In this document: piece by piece, positions 10,922 through 22,900 of the stretch
How the letters are laid out: each line of letters begins with the position of its first letter
Position numbering within the stretch: position 1 is the stretch's first letter
From: Taxawa tesnikishii (nom. ined.)
Lineage: Eukaryota; Ascomycota; Dothideomycetes; Dothideales
Assembly (NCBI GenBank): GCA_030247885.1
Contig: JAPDRO010000003.1
Span: forward strand, 1,550,001 to 1,614,000
DNA length: 64,000 bases
Direction of reading: 5' to 3'
Notes under the pieces: model-generated
The model's database searches: none
What the model saw: the letters and a program-made list of their open reading frames with translations, nothing else
Told to the model about the DNA's origin: nothing
Program-made: the position numbers and the translations under genes

Positions 10922-13900
10922 ATGACCCGTCATACTTCCTGGATCGCGTCCTTCCTCTACGCACTGTCTGCTTCGAGAGCTGTTGTAGGGCAGCTCAGCA
11001 CGGGTTCCAGCACGAACCCCGCCGACGGTCTCTCGAGCGCCGCCACAGCCACGACGACTGCTCAGGCGTCAGTTGGCACCGCTACCATCAATGGCTCGCC
11101 GACGACCTATTCTGTTCAGTTCACCGTGCCTGCAGCCGCAGACGTGGGAGAAAATCTCCTGCCAAACGTAGAAGACCTGCAGGCAGTCAACGCACAAGAC
11201 GTATGTCCTGGATACAAGGCATCCGGAGTGGAACGAACCGAGAATGGATTCGCTGCTCTGCTGACCTTGGCCGGAAACCCAGTAAGTATTCGTCCGGGTA
11301 CGGCGCTCAGAGGGAGCCTCAACAGGCTAACTTCTCGTAGTGCAATGTTTACGGTACAGATGTCGAGTTTCTTAACTTGACCGTCGACGTACAAACAGCC
11401 CATCGCCTCTCGGTCAAGATCTCTCCAACCTACATTGGCCCAGAGAACGAGACCCAGTATATTCTCTCACCCGAGCTTGTCGATCTGCCGCAGCAGGGCG
11501 TCGTGACCCAAGACACCCAAGACATTGATCTACAATTCAGCTGGAGCAATGACCCAAGCTTCTCTTTCACCGTGCTGCGAAAGTCCACAGGAGATGTGCT
11601 ATTCAGCTCCGTAGGCTCAGTGCTCGTGTACGAGGATCAGTTCATTGAGTTTGTCAGCTCGCTGCCGGAGAACTACAACCTGTACGGCATGGGTGAGCGC
11701 ATTCATGGCTTGCGGTTGGGTAACAACTTCACCGCAACCTTCTATGCTGCTGATGTCGGCGATCCAATTGACTACAACATATATGGTCAGTGAGCAGAAT
11801 TGCTAGTCCCAGTGCGGTTGTTGCTGACGCCCTCAGGTACCCATCCCTTCTACCTTGATACCCGATACTACGAGGTTGACGCGGACACCGGCAACCTTAC
11901 CCTGCTCACGGGAAATGCTAGCGCGGATGCGGATTACGTTTCCTACAGTCACGGTGTCTACCTCCGCAACGCTCACGGTATGGAGGCTTTGCTTCAGCCC
12001 ACCAACATCACATGGAGGACGATTGGTGGAAACATCGATATGTACTTCTTCGACGGGCCGACCCAAGCAGAGGTGACCAAGCAATACCAGTGGGGAGCAA
12101 TCGGTCTGCCTGCCATGCAACAGTACTTCACCTTTGGTTTCCACCAGTGCAGATGGGGTTACAAAAACTGGACCATGCTTCGCGATGTGGTCGACACTTT
12201 CCGCGCCTTTGACATTCCTCTCGAGACTATCTGGACCGATATCGATTACATGTTCCAGTACAGGTACGCTGTTTCCTCAGCCTTACCTCATAGCTGAGAA
12301 AGGGGCCTTGCTAAGATGACACAGGGATTTCACCAACGACCAAAACACTTTCCCTTACGGCGAAGGGCAGCAGTTCCTGGAAGAGCTTCATGCAAATGGT
12401 CAGCATTACGTGCCGATCGTCGACTCTGCGATTTACATACCCAACCCCAACAACGCCAGTGACAACTACTCGGTCTACACTGACGGTCATGAACATGACG
12501 TGTTCCTTAAGAATCCGGATGGCAGCGAGTATATTGGATCGGTTTGGCCGGGCTATACTGTGTTCCCTGATTGGCACAGCGGTGAAGCTGTTCCTTGGTG
12601 GTATGTGTTGTTCTCAGATACCAAACAAAGACGCGGGACCAGACTCTCTGACGCTCCGCAGGACTAGGAGCATGCAAAGCCATCACTCCAATGTGCCATG
12701 GGACGGCATCTGGATCGACATGTCCGAGGTCTCTTCCTTCTGCGTAGGAAGCTGTGGGACACACAACCTCTCACTCAACCCGGTCCACCCGCCGTTTTCA
12801 CTTCCTGGAGAACCCGGAAACATTGTTTACGACTACCCGGAAGCATTCAACATCACCAACGCCACTCAAGCTGCAGCTGTTAGTTCGGCTTCTGCAGCCC
12901 AGTCTGCATCTGCCGCTTCAGCCAACCCACCAAGTACGCAGACTACGCCCTACTTCCGCAGCACCGTCACGCCTGGAGTGCGCAACGTTAACTACCCACC
13001 GTATGTCATCAAGCACGTCCAGCAAGGCGCTGACCTAGCTGTTCATGCCGTGTCTCCTAACGCTACACACGTTGATGGCACACAAGAGTACGATGTGCAC
13101 AATTTGTTCGGCCACCAAATTCTCAACGCCACTTACGAAGCTCTGCTTTCCGTGCTTCCTGGCAAGCGACCTTTCATTATTGGACGCAGTACTTTCGCTG
13201 GCAGCGGCAAGTGGGCCGGCCACTGGGGCGGTAAGACCACTCTGCTAAAAACGTTGTTCCTGACTGATTTTTGATAGGCGATAACGCTTCCCGGTTTGCC
13301 TACATGTTCTTTTCTATCCCTCAAGCACTCACCTTCAGTCTGTTTGGTATTCCCATGTTCGGTAAGATGGCGCCTAACATTTGTACGCCACCTATACTAA
13401 CAGTTCCGGAGGTGTCGATACCTGCGGTTTCAACGGTAATAGCGATGAAGAACTTTGCAACCGATGGATGCAGCTCAGCGCATTCTTCCCCTTCTACAGG
13501 AATCACAACGTTCTCAGTGCCAACCCACAAGAGCCATACGGTGAGTTCCATCCGCAAGAGACAACCGAGCGAGTGCACATCTGATTGTTTCTAGTATGGG
13601 CATCTGTCGCCGAAGCCTCGAAGACTGCGATGAACATCCGCTACTCACTATTGCCATACATGTACACCCTGTTCTACCTAGGTCAGTCAACGCTTGTTCG
13701 CCGCTTCAGAGCACCTCTTACTCACTCCATTACGCAGCTCATACCACCGGCTCGACTGTCATGCGCGCGTTGTCATGGGAGTTCCCCAACGACCCCTCGC
13801 TTGCCGCCGCCGACCGCCAATTCCTTCTTGGACCAAGCCTGATGATCACGCCTGTCCTCGAACCTCTTGCACGCTCGGTGGATGGAGTGTTCCCTGGTGT

Positions 13901-14417
13901 CGGTCGCGGCGAAGTGTGGTACGATTGGTACACGCAAACCGCCGTCAACGCAACCGCAGGCCAGAACACCACCATTGACGCCCCTCTCGGCCACATCCCA
14001 GTCTACGTGCGCGGCGGCTCGATTCTCCCGCAGCAGGAGCCGCTGTACACGACTGCACAGAGCCGCAACAGCTCCTGGAGCTTGCTGTCAGCTCTGTCCG
14101 AGGAAGGCACTGCGACGGGTATGCTCTACGTCGACGACGGAGAGAGCATTGTCCCGAACGCGACTTTGCTGGTCGATTTCACAATCGCCGAGAGCAGCTT
14201 ATACGCTTCTGCGCGGGGATTGTACAAGGACACGAATGCGTTGGCAAACGTCACGGTCCTGGGTGTGCAGAACCAGCCGGGCAATGTTACGCTCAACGGA
14301 CAGGCGATTACCGAAGGTGTCACCTACAACGAGATGAGCAAGGTGTTGAAGGTCGTTGGGCTGGAAGGCATGACTGCTGAGGGTGCCTGGGCTAGCGATT
14401 GGGTGCTGTCTTGGTGA
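10922..14417 (+). CDS. Secreted GH31 alpha-glucosidase
   Basis: Extracellular alpha-glucosidase of glycoside hydrolase family 31, releasing glucose from maltose and starch oligosaccharides. Residues 1-23 form a signal peptide (MTRHTSWIASFLYALSASRA). Nine exons: 10922-11281, 11341-11785, 11837-12263, 12325-12600, 12662-13230, 13278-13361, 13412-13540, 13595-13681, 13738-14417. All have GT..AG introns of 47-61 bp and give an uninterrupted 1018-residue protein. The catalytic nucleophile Asp lies in GIWIDMSEV (about residue 522), the acid/base Asp in GHWGGDN (about 694). MFGVDTCGFNGNSD and LSAFFPFYRNHN are further GH31 signatures. Many NxS/T sites fit secretion. The splice before VDTCG uses GGAG rather than the nearer AACAG; only this choice restores the family sequence. 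Confidence 0.95.
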
Positions 14418-15195
14418 GTGGTGGAGCCGGATCGGTATTGTAAATATGTCACGACCCAAATGTGGATATTCAACGAAGCTACTGTCCCTTTTCTACTGGG
14501 AATCGAAAGCGAACAATTCAATGTGAAGCAGAAGTAACGCTAAAGTGAAGCGTGGATAATACCAAAATGAAGTTAAATGACAGTTGAGTGAAGCTCGAGC
14601 GGAGCACCAGCAAACGTCCAATTTTGATTGGCACTGGGAGAGGACATTACAAGCACCTGCACGTTGTTATAAAAGTGCTAGGCTAGAAACCATTATCGTG
14701 CTCTTGGGGACGTAGTTTTGCAGGTCTCCTGGTTCCGGAAAAATGTTGGAGATTCTCTGGATGGGGTCCCTTTTTTATTTTTGTTTTCTCATTCAGTGAG
14801 GGTATGCGCGCACAATGGTGCCTGCTCCTGTTTCGTGAGCTCTGGTCCTCAGTTGGTGTGAAAAAACAAGAAAAAGAGGTGTGAGGCGCGAGGCGCGAGG
14901 CGCGAGGCGCGAGAGGAGCTGTATACATCCTTCATAGGGTTGTACTAACAGGGGCGTTGAGGGGTGGCGCGATGAGATGTCCAGAGGTACGAAAGTCGTT
15001 CTTCGAGTACCAAACACTGCACGCGTCTCTGCTACAGTAGATGAGTGCTGAGTAATGGGAGCACTGTTCTTGCGTGATGTGCCTTTCTACGACTACATTT
15101 GGAACCTTTTGCTTTTAAATACATTCAGCCGCCAACTCAGAATTGCGCCGGCCCTGCTTATCATGCAAACTATTCACGCTATACGCCTCTTGTTC
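14418..15195. other. Intergenic, convergent 3' ends
   Basis: Lies between the 3' ends of the forward GH31 gene and the reverse SCP2 gene. It holds a heptamer array at 14883-14910. No supported gene. Confidence 0.5.
14883..14910. repeat. (GAGGCGC)4 heptamer array
   Basis: Four perfect head-to-tail copies of GAGGCGC followed by a partial GAG. Intergenic. Confidence 0.9.
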
Positions 15196-15890
15196 TTACA
15201 ACTTAGCCTTTGTTTGGGCTTTCTTCAATATCGGCTCCATCTTCGTAGCCTTCATGACGTCGCCCTTGACCTTGAGCTTCCCACTCATAAACAGCTTCTG
15301 TGCGTTTGCCTTGCCTGAGACCAGCTGACCAAAGTTCTCATCAGACAACAGGAGGGTGACTACAAGGAAAACAGTGTCAGCTGCATGTTCGGTCCTGATC
15401 GTTTCCTCTTGCTCCATTACGCTTCCGAGTAGGGTTAGTGAGTCTGCTTTCCCACGGCCTCCAGACTAACTCAACCAACTCTCAATGCAGGGCCGAACTC
15501 GTCCTCTTGTAGTTCCCAGACAGAGTGGATTGCACGAATCAGCATAACTCACCACCGGCCTTCTTCCCCTCAGGGGCCGTCCCCCGTCCCACAGTTCCCG
15601 TCTCCTTCAGATCGATGTGCCAGCTTTCCTGCTTGCCCTCCTTGTTCTTGAGCGTAAACGCAAACACTGCACCGCCTTTCTGCACTGCATCTTTGCGCTC
15701 CGATTCGTCGGATGACAGGGCCGAGGAGATGGCTTCGAAGGCTGCGGAGGAGGGAAAGCGTCTGTGTTCACGTCAGCAAGGCGACGAGGAGGGGATTGGA
15801 GCGAAGGATCGCGATGATACCGTCTTTGAGGGAGGACGACGAATCCCTCTTTGCGCCTGCGAGTCCGTACGAGTTGTGTGCGTCACCCAT
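15196..15890 (-). CDS. SCP2-type sterol carrier protein, peroxisomal
   Basis: Small lipid/sterol-binding SCP2-domain protein ending in AKL, a type 1 peroxisomal targeting signal. Reverse exons: 15821-15890 (MGDAHNSYGLAGAKRD), about 15553-15761, and 15196-15359. The last two join as KKAG|VTLLLSDENFGQLV across a 193-bp intron with GTGAGT donor and TTGTAG acceptor. Family blocks: KDAVQKGGAVFAFTLKNK, ESWHIDLKETG, KANAQKLFMSGKLKVKG, MKATKMEPILKKAQ. At the first junction the family sequence DAFPSSAAFEAI requires one extra T near 15750. As given, an in-frame splice to an acceptor at 15742 avoids this but drops FPSSA. Length about 140-147 residues, with a longer N-terminus than usual (most start near SLK). 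Confidence 0.85.
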
Positions 15891-16453
15891 GGTTTGGGAA
15901 TTGTATAGCAGTCAGGGATAAAGGCACGCGGACAAGACAGATGGGTGGACGTATGCTGGATGGGTGCTGTTGCAGAGATGTTATTCAATGCGTTGAGTTG
16001 GGAGTGGAGGGATGGCCGGGTGGAGGGAATGACAGGCTTATATGAGATGCTGTTAGAACTGTCATGTGCGTTGGACCTTCGCAACGATGATGTTGGACGG
16101 GAGACTGAACCTCGGTGCATGTGAAAGCATATGCGTCATTACGAATGCGGAGGCGGGCCTCAGCCGCATTGGGAAAGCTGGGGAAGGAATAACAATATGG
16201 TGTATGCACGAAAAGAAGAAGCTGCCATTGACTGCTCAACATGCATCAACAATTATTATATACCGGCCATCAGGTACACAAGGGTGTTATGTGTTGTCAA
16301 AGAGCCCGCAACCATCCCACCCAAAACGCCATGCCACGCTAGATCAACGACAACTTCTTAAGGGTATCCATGCTCCGCAACCGAAAGAAGTCAACCATGC
16401 TCAAATACTATACCATCCTGATAGGGTCGTGTTGAAAAGGCTCCATGCTTGCC
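15891..16453. other. Intergenic, SCP2 promoter and arrestin 3' end
   Basis: Upstream of the SCP2 start codon and downstream of the arrestin-like stop, both on the reverse strand. No supported gene; an AT-rich run (ATTATTATATACC) is near 16251. Confidence 0.5.
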
Positions 16454-18058
16454 TCAACCAACAACAGGTACCCTCGGTGCAAATGCCGAATACTCCGGTG
16501 GTAGATCGTGGGCAATGCCAGGGATGTTGCTTCCGCCCACAAGATCCTCGGCCATCGGACTGATCCTCCTGGGCTCGAAGAACTCACTCGCATCCTGCTC
16601 CTCGGCCAGTTGCTCTTCAGCTGATAACGAGCCAAGAGAGCTGCGGTGCTGAACCTCGCTCTCACCGCTGCCCTCAGAACAGATCTGTATCGGAAGCTTG
16701 AGTTCGATGCTAGGACCGACGCCGACAGAGTGGATGCCCAGGTGCAGGTTGAGCTGGTAGATTCTCGAGATCAAGCAGGTGTGGAAGGTGGGCACGAACG
16801 ACTTGTTCGTGGGAAGGGTGATGGGAGCTAAAATTTGCGCTGTGTAGAAGCCTTTACGCTTGTAGCTTTCGCTCGGTTCCGGGACAGGAGAAGAGCAGTT
16901 CGAGCGCGTCGAGCAGGCAGAGTCGCGGCGCAACAGTATCGCTGATTCGGAGTCGGAGTGGTATGTCCACTCCACACCTGCTACGCAGCGAGACGGCAGG
17001 CTCACGTACTCTGCATGAACGCCTTGGTGAAGATCAAACATCGTAGTCTGCCTGGTCGGGATGCATGAGCGGGCGGTGCTGGCGTAGTGCGTTGAAACCT
17101 TGAGTTTGCTGCCCAAGCTGCCAAGACGAGGAGGCTGCGAGTTCGTCTCTGCCGGATCGAAGCGGAGTTTGATGGTTGCCATGCTTGTGACTGGCGCATC
17201 TGACTCGGTGCGTGGCGAAGGGAGGCGGAGCGATTTTGGCTGGACAGCTTCCATAATCAAGGTGCCCAATTTGCCTTTGAAAACGCCCTTCCTGATGGCC
17301 TTCTCAGCACGCAGAATGTAGTCCGTTTGTTGGCCATCTACATTGATGGGAGGCTGTTCGCTCATAGCAGGTACGATGCGGACGTTCTTCGCTTTCACGG
17401 CCAGCTCGCGCTTTTCGCCTTCTTCCTTAACCTTGTTGATCCGGACCACAACAGCGTAGCTTATGTGGGCCATCTGTGGCGCAAAGTCGTCCAACAAGGT
17501 ACTTCCCTTGCCTGCAACTTGCCGGTCACCCAGGCTAGGAGGAAGTCGTATGTGTGCCTCATGGATGGAATCATGTGACACTTTGTGACGGCAGATGCGG
17601 GGCAGCAACCGCTCAGGTACGACGAAGAGGAAAGGAAATTCGTATGTCCGGCCAGCTTCAAAGGTCCTTGGCTGGGGGTATGAAGACTCCGCGATGGGTT
17701 GTGTGAGCCTCAAAAACTGGTGAGATGCCTCTGAGCGCCCAGACATGGTTGTTGCAGTCGTGAGTTTCTCCACGTACGTCTTCGAGTTGCCTGCTATGGT
17801 GTTAGCGTGCGACTCTTGGCACTCAGAGGTGACCGTGGGCTGACCTGTGAACTGGATCTCGACATCGTCGAATCTAAGGTCCTGATATGCAGTGATGGAG
17901 ACGGTGCCCTCGATCTTGTCAAGCGTGGAAAAGGTGCTGACCCAGGCGTCGCGAGCACCCTGGAGCTTGATTTTGATGTCTGGCTTGACCTTCTGACCCA
18001 GCATCCGCAGTTTGGTAGGCATCCTGCCTTCAACTGAGGACATGGAGGTGGAGGACAT
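16454..18058 (-). CDS. Arrestin-like adaptor with PPxY motif
   Basis: Alpha-arrestin-type protein. Such proteins recruit the Rsp5/NEDD4 ubiquitin ligase to membrane transporters for endocytosis. The N-terminal arrestin-like fold starts at IKIKLQGARDAW, with SYPQPRTFEAGRTYEFPFLF typical of the fungal group. A C-terminal PPEY (DLPPEYSAF), just before the end, is a PPxY-type WW-binding motif. I start at MSSTSMSSVEGRMPTK (18058); an in-frame ATG 17 codons upstream gives a hydrophobic stretch that looks like leader sequence. A 51-nt segment at 17794-17844 has a GTCAGC donor, CGCTAACA branch and ATAG acceptor and is a probable intron. Because 51 is a multiple of three, retaining it keeps the frame. 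Spliced length is 517 residues. Confidence 0.85.
   Translation of the reverse strand: MSSTSMSSVEGRMPTKLRMLGQKVKPDIKIKLQGARDAWVSTFSTLDKIEGTVSITAYQDLRFDDVEIQFTGQPTVTSECQESHANTIAGNSKTYVEKLTTATTMSGRSEASHQFLRLTQPIAESSYPQPRTFEAGRTYEFPFLFVVPERLLPRICRHKVSHDSIHEAHIRLPPSLGDRQVAGKGSTLLDDFAPQMAHISYAVVVRINKVKEEGEKRELAVKAKNVRIVPAMSEQPPINVDGQQTDYILRAEKAIRKGVFKGKLGTLIMEAVQPKSLRLPSPRTESDAPVTSMATIKLRFDPAETNSQPPRLGSLGSKLKVSTHYASTARSCIPTRQTTMFDLHQGVHAEYVSLPSRCVAGVEWTYHSDSESAILLRRDSACSTRSNCSSPVPEPSESYKRKGFYTAQILAPITLPTNKSFVPTFHTCLISRIYQLNLHLGIHSVGVGPSIELKLPIQICSEGSGESEVQHRSSLGSLSAEEQLAEEQDASEFFEPRRISPMAEDLVGGSNIPGIAHDLPPEYSAFAPRVPVVG
17794..17844 (-). other. In-frame 51-nt intron in arrestin gene
   Basis: Canonical GT..AG with a CTAAC branch site 8 bases before the acceptor. 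Removal joins QFTA|GNSKTYVEKL; retention adds 17 residues without a stop. Confidence 0.7.
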
Positions 18059-19991
18059 TGTGAGGAGAGAATGGGGGAGAAATGGAAGAATGAACAAAGA
18101 CAATACCAAACGAGCGCAACCGCAGAGCCAATAGGCAAGGTGCAGGTTGCCGCTGGATCAGGTGTACGAATGCGGGGAGTGGCTTGCTTGTGATACCGGG
18201 CAGGCTATCTTTGTTTGTACTTGCTGGCTGGTCAATGGTCGTCAAATGGATGCCCTGTCTCGACGGGAACGAGCCCGCATGTTATATAGTAGTTGCGTGG
18301 ATGGCACGTTGAGCGAACACGGCAGGACGTGCCAATGCCACCTTGAGTCATCCGTATGTTGACGAGTGCGCCAGCGAGCACGCCCTGTGGTCGAACAAAC
18401 GGAAGGGCGCGCTGACGGGACATGCGTGCGCCCACCTTTGCCAAACATCCCGCAATTGGTCTAATCCGTTTTAGGCTTGATTTGCGCGTTGCGTGTTGCG
18501 CGTTGCGGTGGTTCGATTCGGGATCGGCTCGCCTTAGCACTCCGGACTGTCCAAAGGGCGCGGAGTGTCAAATCCTGCTCATCACCACACGCTCCTTCAT
18601 ACAATTCCGCAAACCTTGTCCTCGGCCAACTTGTCCGCGGGCAACTGACTGCTTCAATCTGATGTGTAATCCGACAGTATGAAGAGAAAGCTGCTGTGCT
18701 CTCGGCTGATGCGATCGTGAACTCGGAAGCCCCTGCACACGCCCTACCGGCGCAGAATCGCTTGGCCGTGACCGGAGTTTGACCCCCAAGGGCCGGCCCA
18801 TCCATCACGATCCCTAACAGCAGGTAGAGCCTGTTGCATGTGTCAGTCCTTCCCCTAAGGTCAGGTATACACGGATTTACAACACGTGCTCGTCTAGAAA
18901 ATTCTAGCAGTGGATACTACGCTCTCTAGCTGCCTGGCCCTTCGTGAAATAGTTTGCTCAACATAAACTCGTATTTTCACATGCCCAAGCGATGCGGCTC
19001 ACGTTGCGCCCTTTCGAATCTTTTCCTCATCAAGGTGTTTCTGGTCAAGCAGGCAGGTTTCCCTGGCCGTATAGGCTGATTGGTCCGGTGTCAGCTCTCA
19101 GAAAGCCGAAGAGAAGAAGACCTCTGGGCAGCCGTACCGATTTGGAACACTGGAACACACTGAATGCTGCATGGTTGCAGCCCGTCTCGCATGCATTGGC
19201 GTTCGTCGTGGCTTGAACTGTGGATATTTTTGTCTCACAAGTCGGTAATCTAGGGGTGAGCACATCATGCTTGTTCTGTTGACTCAGCACGAAGCGTTCG
19301 GTCACGATACGCGCGCAAAGGCGGACGACATGTCCCGAAAAGCAAGGATATGGCATGCACCATTGGCTATACAGGCAGAGAGTCCGTCATTGCACGTCCA
19401 GTCAGCGATGGAAGACATGCTCAACCGTCGATTCTCCCGTACTCTATGTATATATTTGCCAGACATGTGCCGATTGGCGATAAAATCCCAGCCCGGCTTC
19501 AAAGGCGAAAACGACTGTTTGCCTAACGGGTCGTCTGGGTACGACAGCAGGGACGCTGGAAGTTCTCATCCCGAACAAGGTGAAGAGCTTTTCGAGGGGG
19601 TGCTAGTCACCAACCGTAAGTTACCAACAGGATCAGTAGTCGTAGACAACGAGAAAGATCGACCCAGTGACAGGATGCGAAGCGGTCCGAGGCAGATTTT
19701 GTTAAGCGAGCGCAAGTGAATGGTTCCCGTCAATTGGCTGCACGTGAGCGCAACAATACGCGGGATCGCTAGCTTGGCCTGCAACAACAACTGCGACGTC
19801 AAGCATTGAAAAGTGTACAGACACACCCAAACAACCCCTTCATCGCCCAACCCATCAACAACACCCGGTCAAACCATTCGTCTGTCCCATGGTACATTTC
19901 TGAAAGAGCTCGGAGTAACTGGAGCGCATTCCTGTCCAGTGTTTCTGTCGTCAGGATAGATTGTGCTGCGTCCCTCGAGCCGGCCGTCATC
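18059..19991. other. Long intergenic region, divergent promoters
   Basis: Nearly 2 kb between the reverse arrestin gene and forward nup2. Open frames here (for example 150 codons at 19267-19719) lack domains and gene-like composition. A short GCGTTGCG-type direct repeat is near 18486-18506. It probably contains both promoters; I see no gene. Confidence 0.45.
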
Positions 19992-22900
19992 ATGTCGAAG
20001 AGAGCGCAGGAAACGCAGGGTGGGGAGGAGAGATATGGCGGTATAGCAGGAGCAGGATCGCCGGCGGATATCCCGAAAAAGGCTACTGCTGCACAAATGG
20101 CGCGAAGAAAGTGAGTGCGAACGATTCATCTGTGCTTTGGTATTGTTGTCGTGCTGGCCCATATCTGTCGCCCACGGGAAGACGAAGACATCTCAACGCC
20201 AAGGATCCTGGCCAGAATATTGTTACGTCGCAGAGTTCTGCGAGGAGGAGTAGCATGTGCCGGTGTTCGATACGGGCCGTCCAGCAGGTAGAGGACACTC
20301 CGGAAAGGCGACCCTTAGAGGGCAGTCCGTCAGACTAAGGGATCGATTCGATGCCAACGGCCATTATCGATGTTTGCATTGTGGCAAGCACTCGACATGT
20401 ACCATTCTTGGCACGTTGAGAGAAACAGCGTTCCATTAGGCAGAGGGCCCTCCAGAGAGGCGGCCCACAAAAGGCAGCCCGCCAGACAGAGATCTGCTCA
20501 ATGCCTAGGACGGCTGCCAGAACCTTGCATTCAGACAGGCACTCAACACATACTACCTACGATCTGTCGCGAACAACGCATCTGGATTGGTCTAATAGTC
20601 CCTCACGCGCCAGGTGGATATGGGTGGAATCACTTCGATGCAAACGTCATAGCTTGCTCACGTGCTGCCTGGCCGCTTGCCTGTCCGTCGTCGGCAACAA
20701 ACATCAGCTTCACGCGCGAAACCTTCACTTCCACTACAACATCTACTGTCTTCTTTGAAGCGCAACAATCAAAACCCACAGCGAGGACATGGCCAAGGAC
20801 GTTTTTGGACACGACGAGGACCGCGAGCAGGGCGATAGAAAACGCCGCAAGAGGCATTACACCCGCACGCCTTCGCCGGAAACGAGGGCTCAGGCGGAGC
20901 GTGCGCTCGCCGAAATGGAAATCGCGGCTGGAAAGAGGAAGCTTCTAAATAGGAATGACCATGCTAACCTCAACCCAAATAGGGTTGCACAGCCAAAAGG
21001 CACCAGAACTCCGAATCGCGCAGCCTCGCCAGCTCTCAAGAACGCCGACGCGAGATTCGCCGGCATGCAATCACCCAGCGGCGGTTTCGGCGGCTTCGGC
21101 TCGTCCCAAGTGTCGCAGAGCTTTCCCCCAGCCAACGGTGCGTCACAGCAAAGCGGCGGCTTCAACTTCAGCGCGGGTGCACCCAGCAATCCTTTCGCGA
21201 ATGTCGTGGGTCAAAACGACACACCAAATACACAGCCAAGCGGCGGTCCATCGTTTCAAGGAAGCATATTCAATTTCGGCGGAGCTCCGAGCACACCTGC
21301 ACTGACTTCAGGCAGCAATCTCACCACACCATCTAGCCTGTTTGGCTCGAAGGGTCTCGACTCCGCGCCCTCCACATCCACGTCGTTACAATTCGGTCAA
21401 AACACACCACAGCAAAATACGAGCGTCACATTGAACGGCCAGCAAGACGAGGATATGCAGACTTCTCCAGAACAGAATGGCGCGATGCAACAAGCACAGC
21501 CAGACGCCTCAAAGGCATCTTCATTTTCATTCGGTCAGAGCATGTCTCAACCACCCACAAGTCTCTTCAACTTCGGTGCTACAGCAGCTCAGCAGCCAGC
21601 ACAGCAAGCCTCAACTGCTTCATCTCCTTTCAACTTCAGCTTTGGAGGCCAGGCTCAGCAGCAGTCCGCAGCTACAACCACCCCATCGTCATCATTCCAT
21701 TTCGGCGCTTCTGCTCCCTCGCAGCAATCCGCCGCCCCCTCATCGCCGTTCAACCTTGGTGCTACCGCTCCTGCGCAACAGTCGGCTGCGACGACTCAGT
21801 CACTGTTTAGTACTTCGGCGCCTCAACAACCCCCGGCAACAGCATCAACTACATCCCTCTTCAACATTGGGCAGACGCAACCACAGTCACCGGCACCTTC
21901 CTCTGCGCCACTCTTTTCGGCACCACAGCAGACGAACGATACTGCCAAGACCGCAAATCCTTTTGCGAACATTTTGCAGCACTCTACGCAGGCGTCAAAC
22001 ATGTTTGCCGCCCCTGCTTCCCCAGAGAAGCAAGCTACTTCGCCTTCGAAGCCAGTATCCAATCCATTCGCATTCCTTAACCAGTCCGCCCCAGCACCGC
22101 AAGCCCAAGAGGGCGATGCGACGGCCAACACACGTTCTCTCGAGGAGCAGAAGAAGGACAAAACTAGCCTCTTCAGCAGAATGGAATTCCCTGCCAAACC
22201 GAACACATCACAAGCCCCGGAGAATCAGGCAAACGGAGCAATCAGCAAGCCACCCGCCACCAACATCTTCCAGCCTACGAACAACATGAACGGTACACCA
22301 CAAGAGCAAGCAAAGCCTGCCAGCAACGGCTTCAACCTTACGGGTGGCTTCGGCGCTTCGAGCGCGCAAACCCCAAGCACCTCATCGGGCGGGTTGTTCA
22401 GTCCTACAAAGACTGCAGGACCTACGCAGTCATCTAACAACTTCAACTTCCCGGGAGCTGTCAAGCCCTCCGACCAAGCTCCTCCGCCAGCCCAAAACCT
22501 GAACGGTTTGGCTCCATCAACTTCGACCACACAACCACCTTCCACAAGCAGCTTATCATCTCCACAAAAGCCCGCGGGACAAACTTCCCAATTCTCCGCC
22601 GCTGCAAAGACATCTGCAGCCGCTACTGAAAGCACAACCACTACCACGTCCAGCGGTCCCGCAAGTGTACCCGCAAATGCAACTTCTGGACAGCAACAGG
22701 CGCAAGAGATGCGTGAGCTGAACATTGCGCTTCTTCGATTCCTCAACGGATGTGATATCAGTGACGACTGGGGCGAGATCATCAGTTTCTATCTGAACCG
22801 TCGCGAGCAGATTCTTGGCGGCACAAGCTGCAATGCAGCAGATAAGGCTACTCAAGCGACAGGCGCTACAGCGCATTCCATGAGCCAGCCGCAGAGTAGT

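Noticed and set aside
18505-18525. GGTTCGATTC, like a tRNA B box
   Set aside because: Flanks do not pair as a T-arm and there is no acceptor or anticodon stem around it.
20257-20439. CxxC-containing peptide (YRCLHCGKHSTC) suggesting a zinc motif
   Set aside because: It lies in the nup2 intron, only one pair of Cys, and the diverged repeat copy does not keep it.
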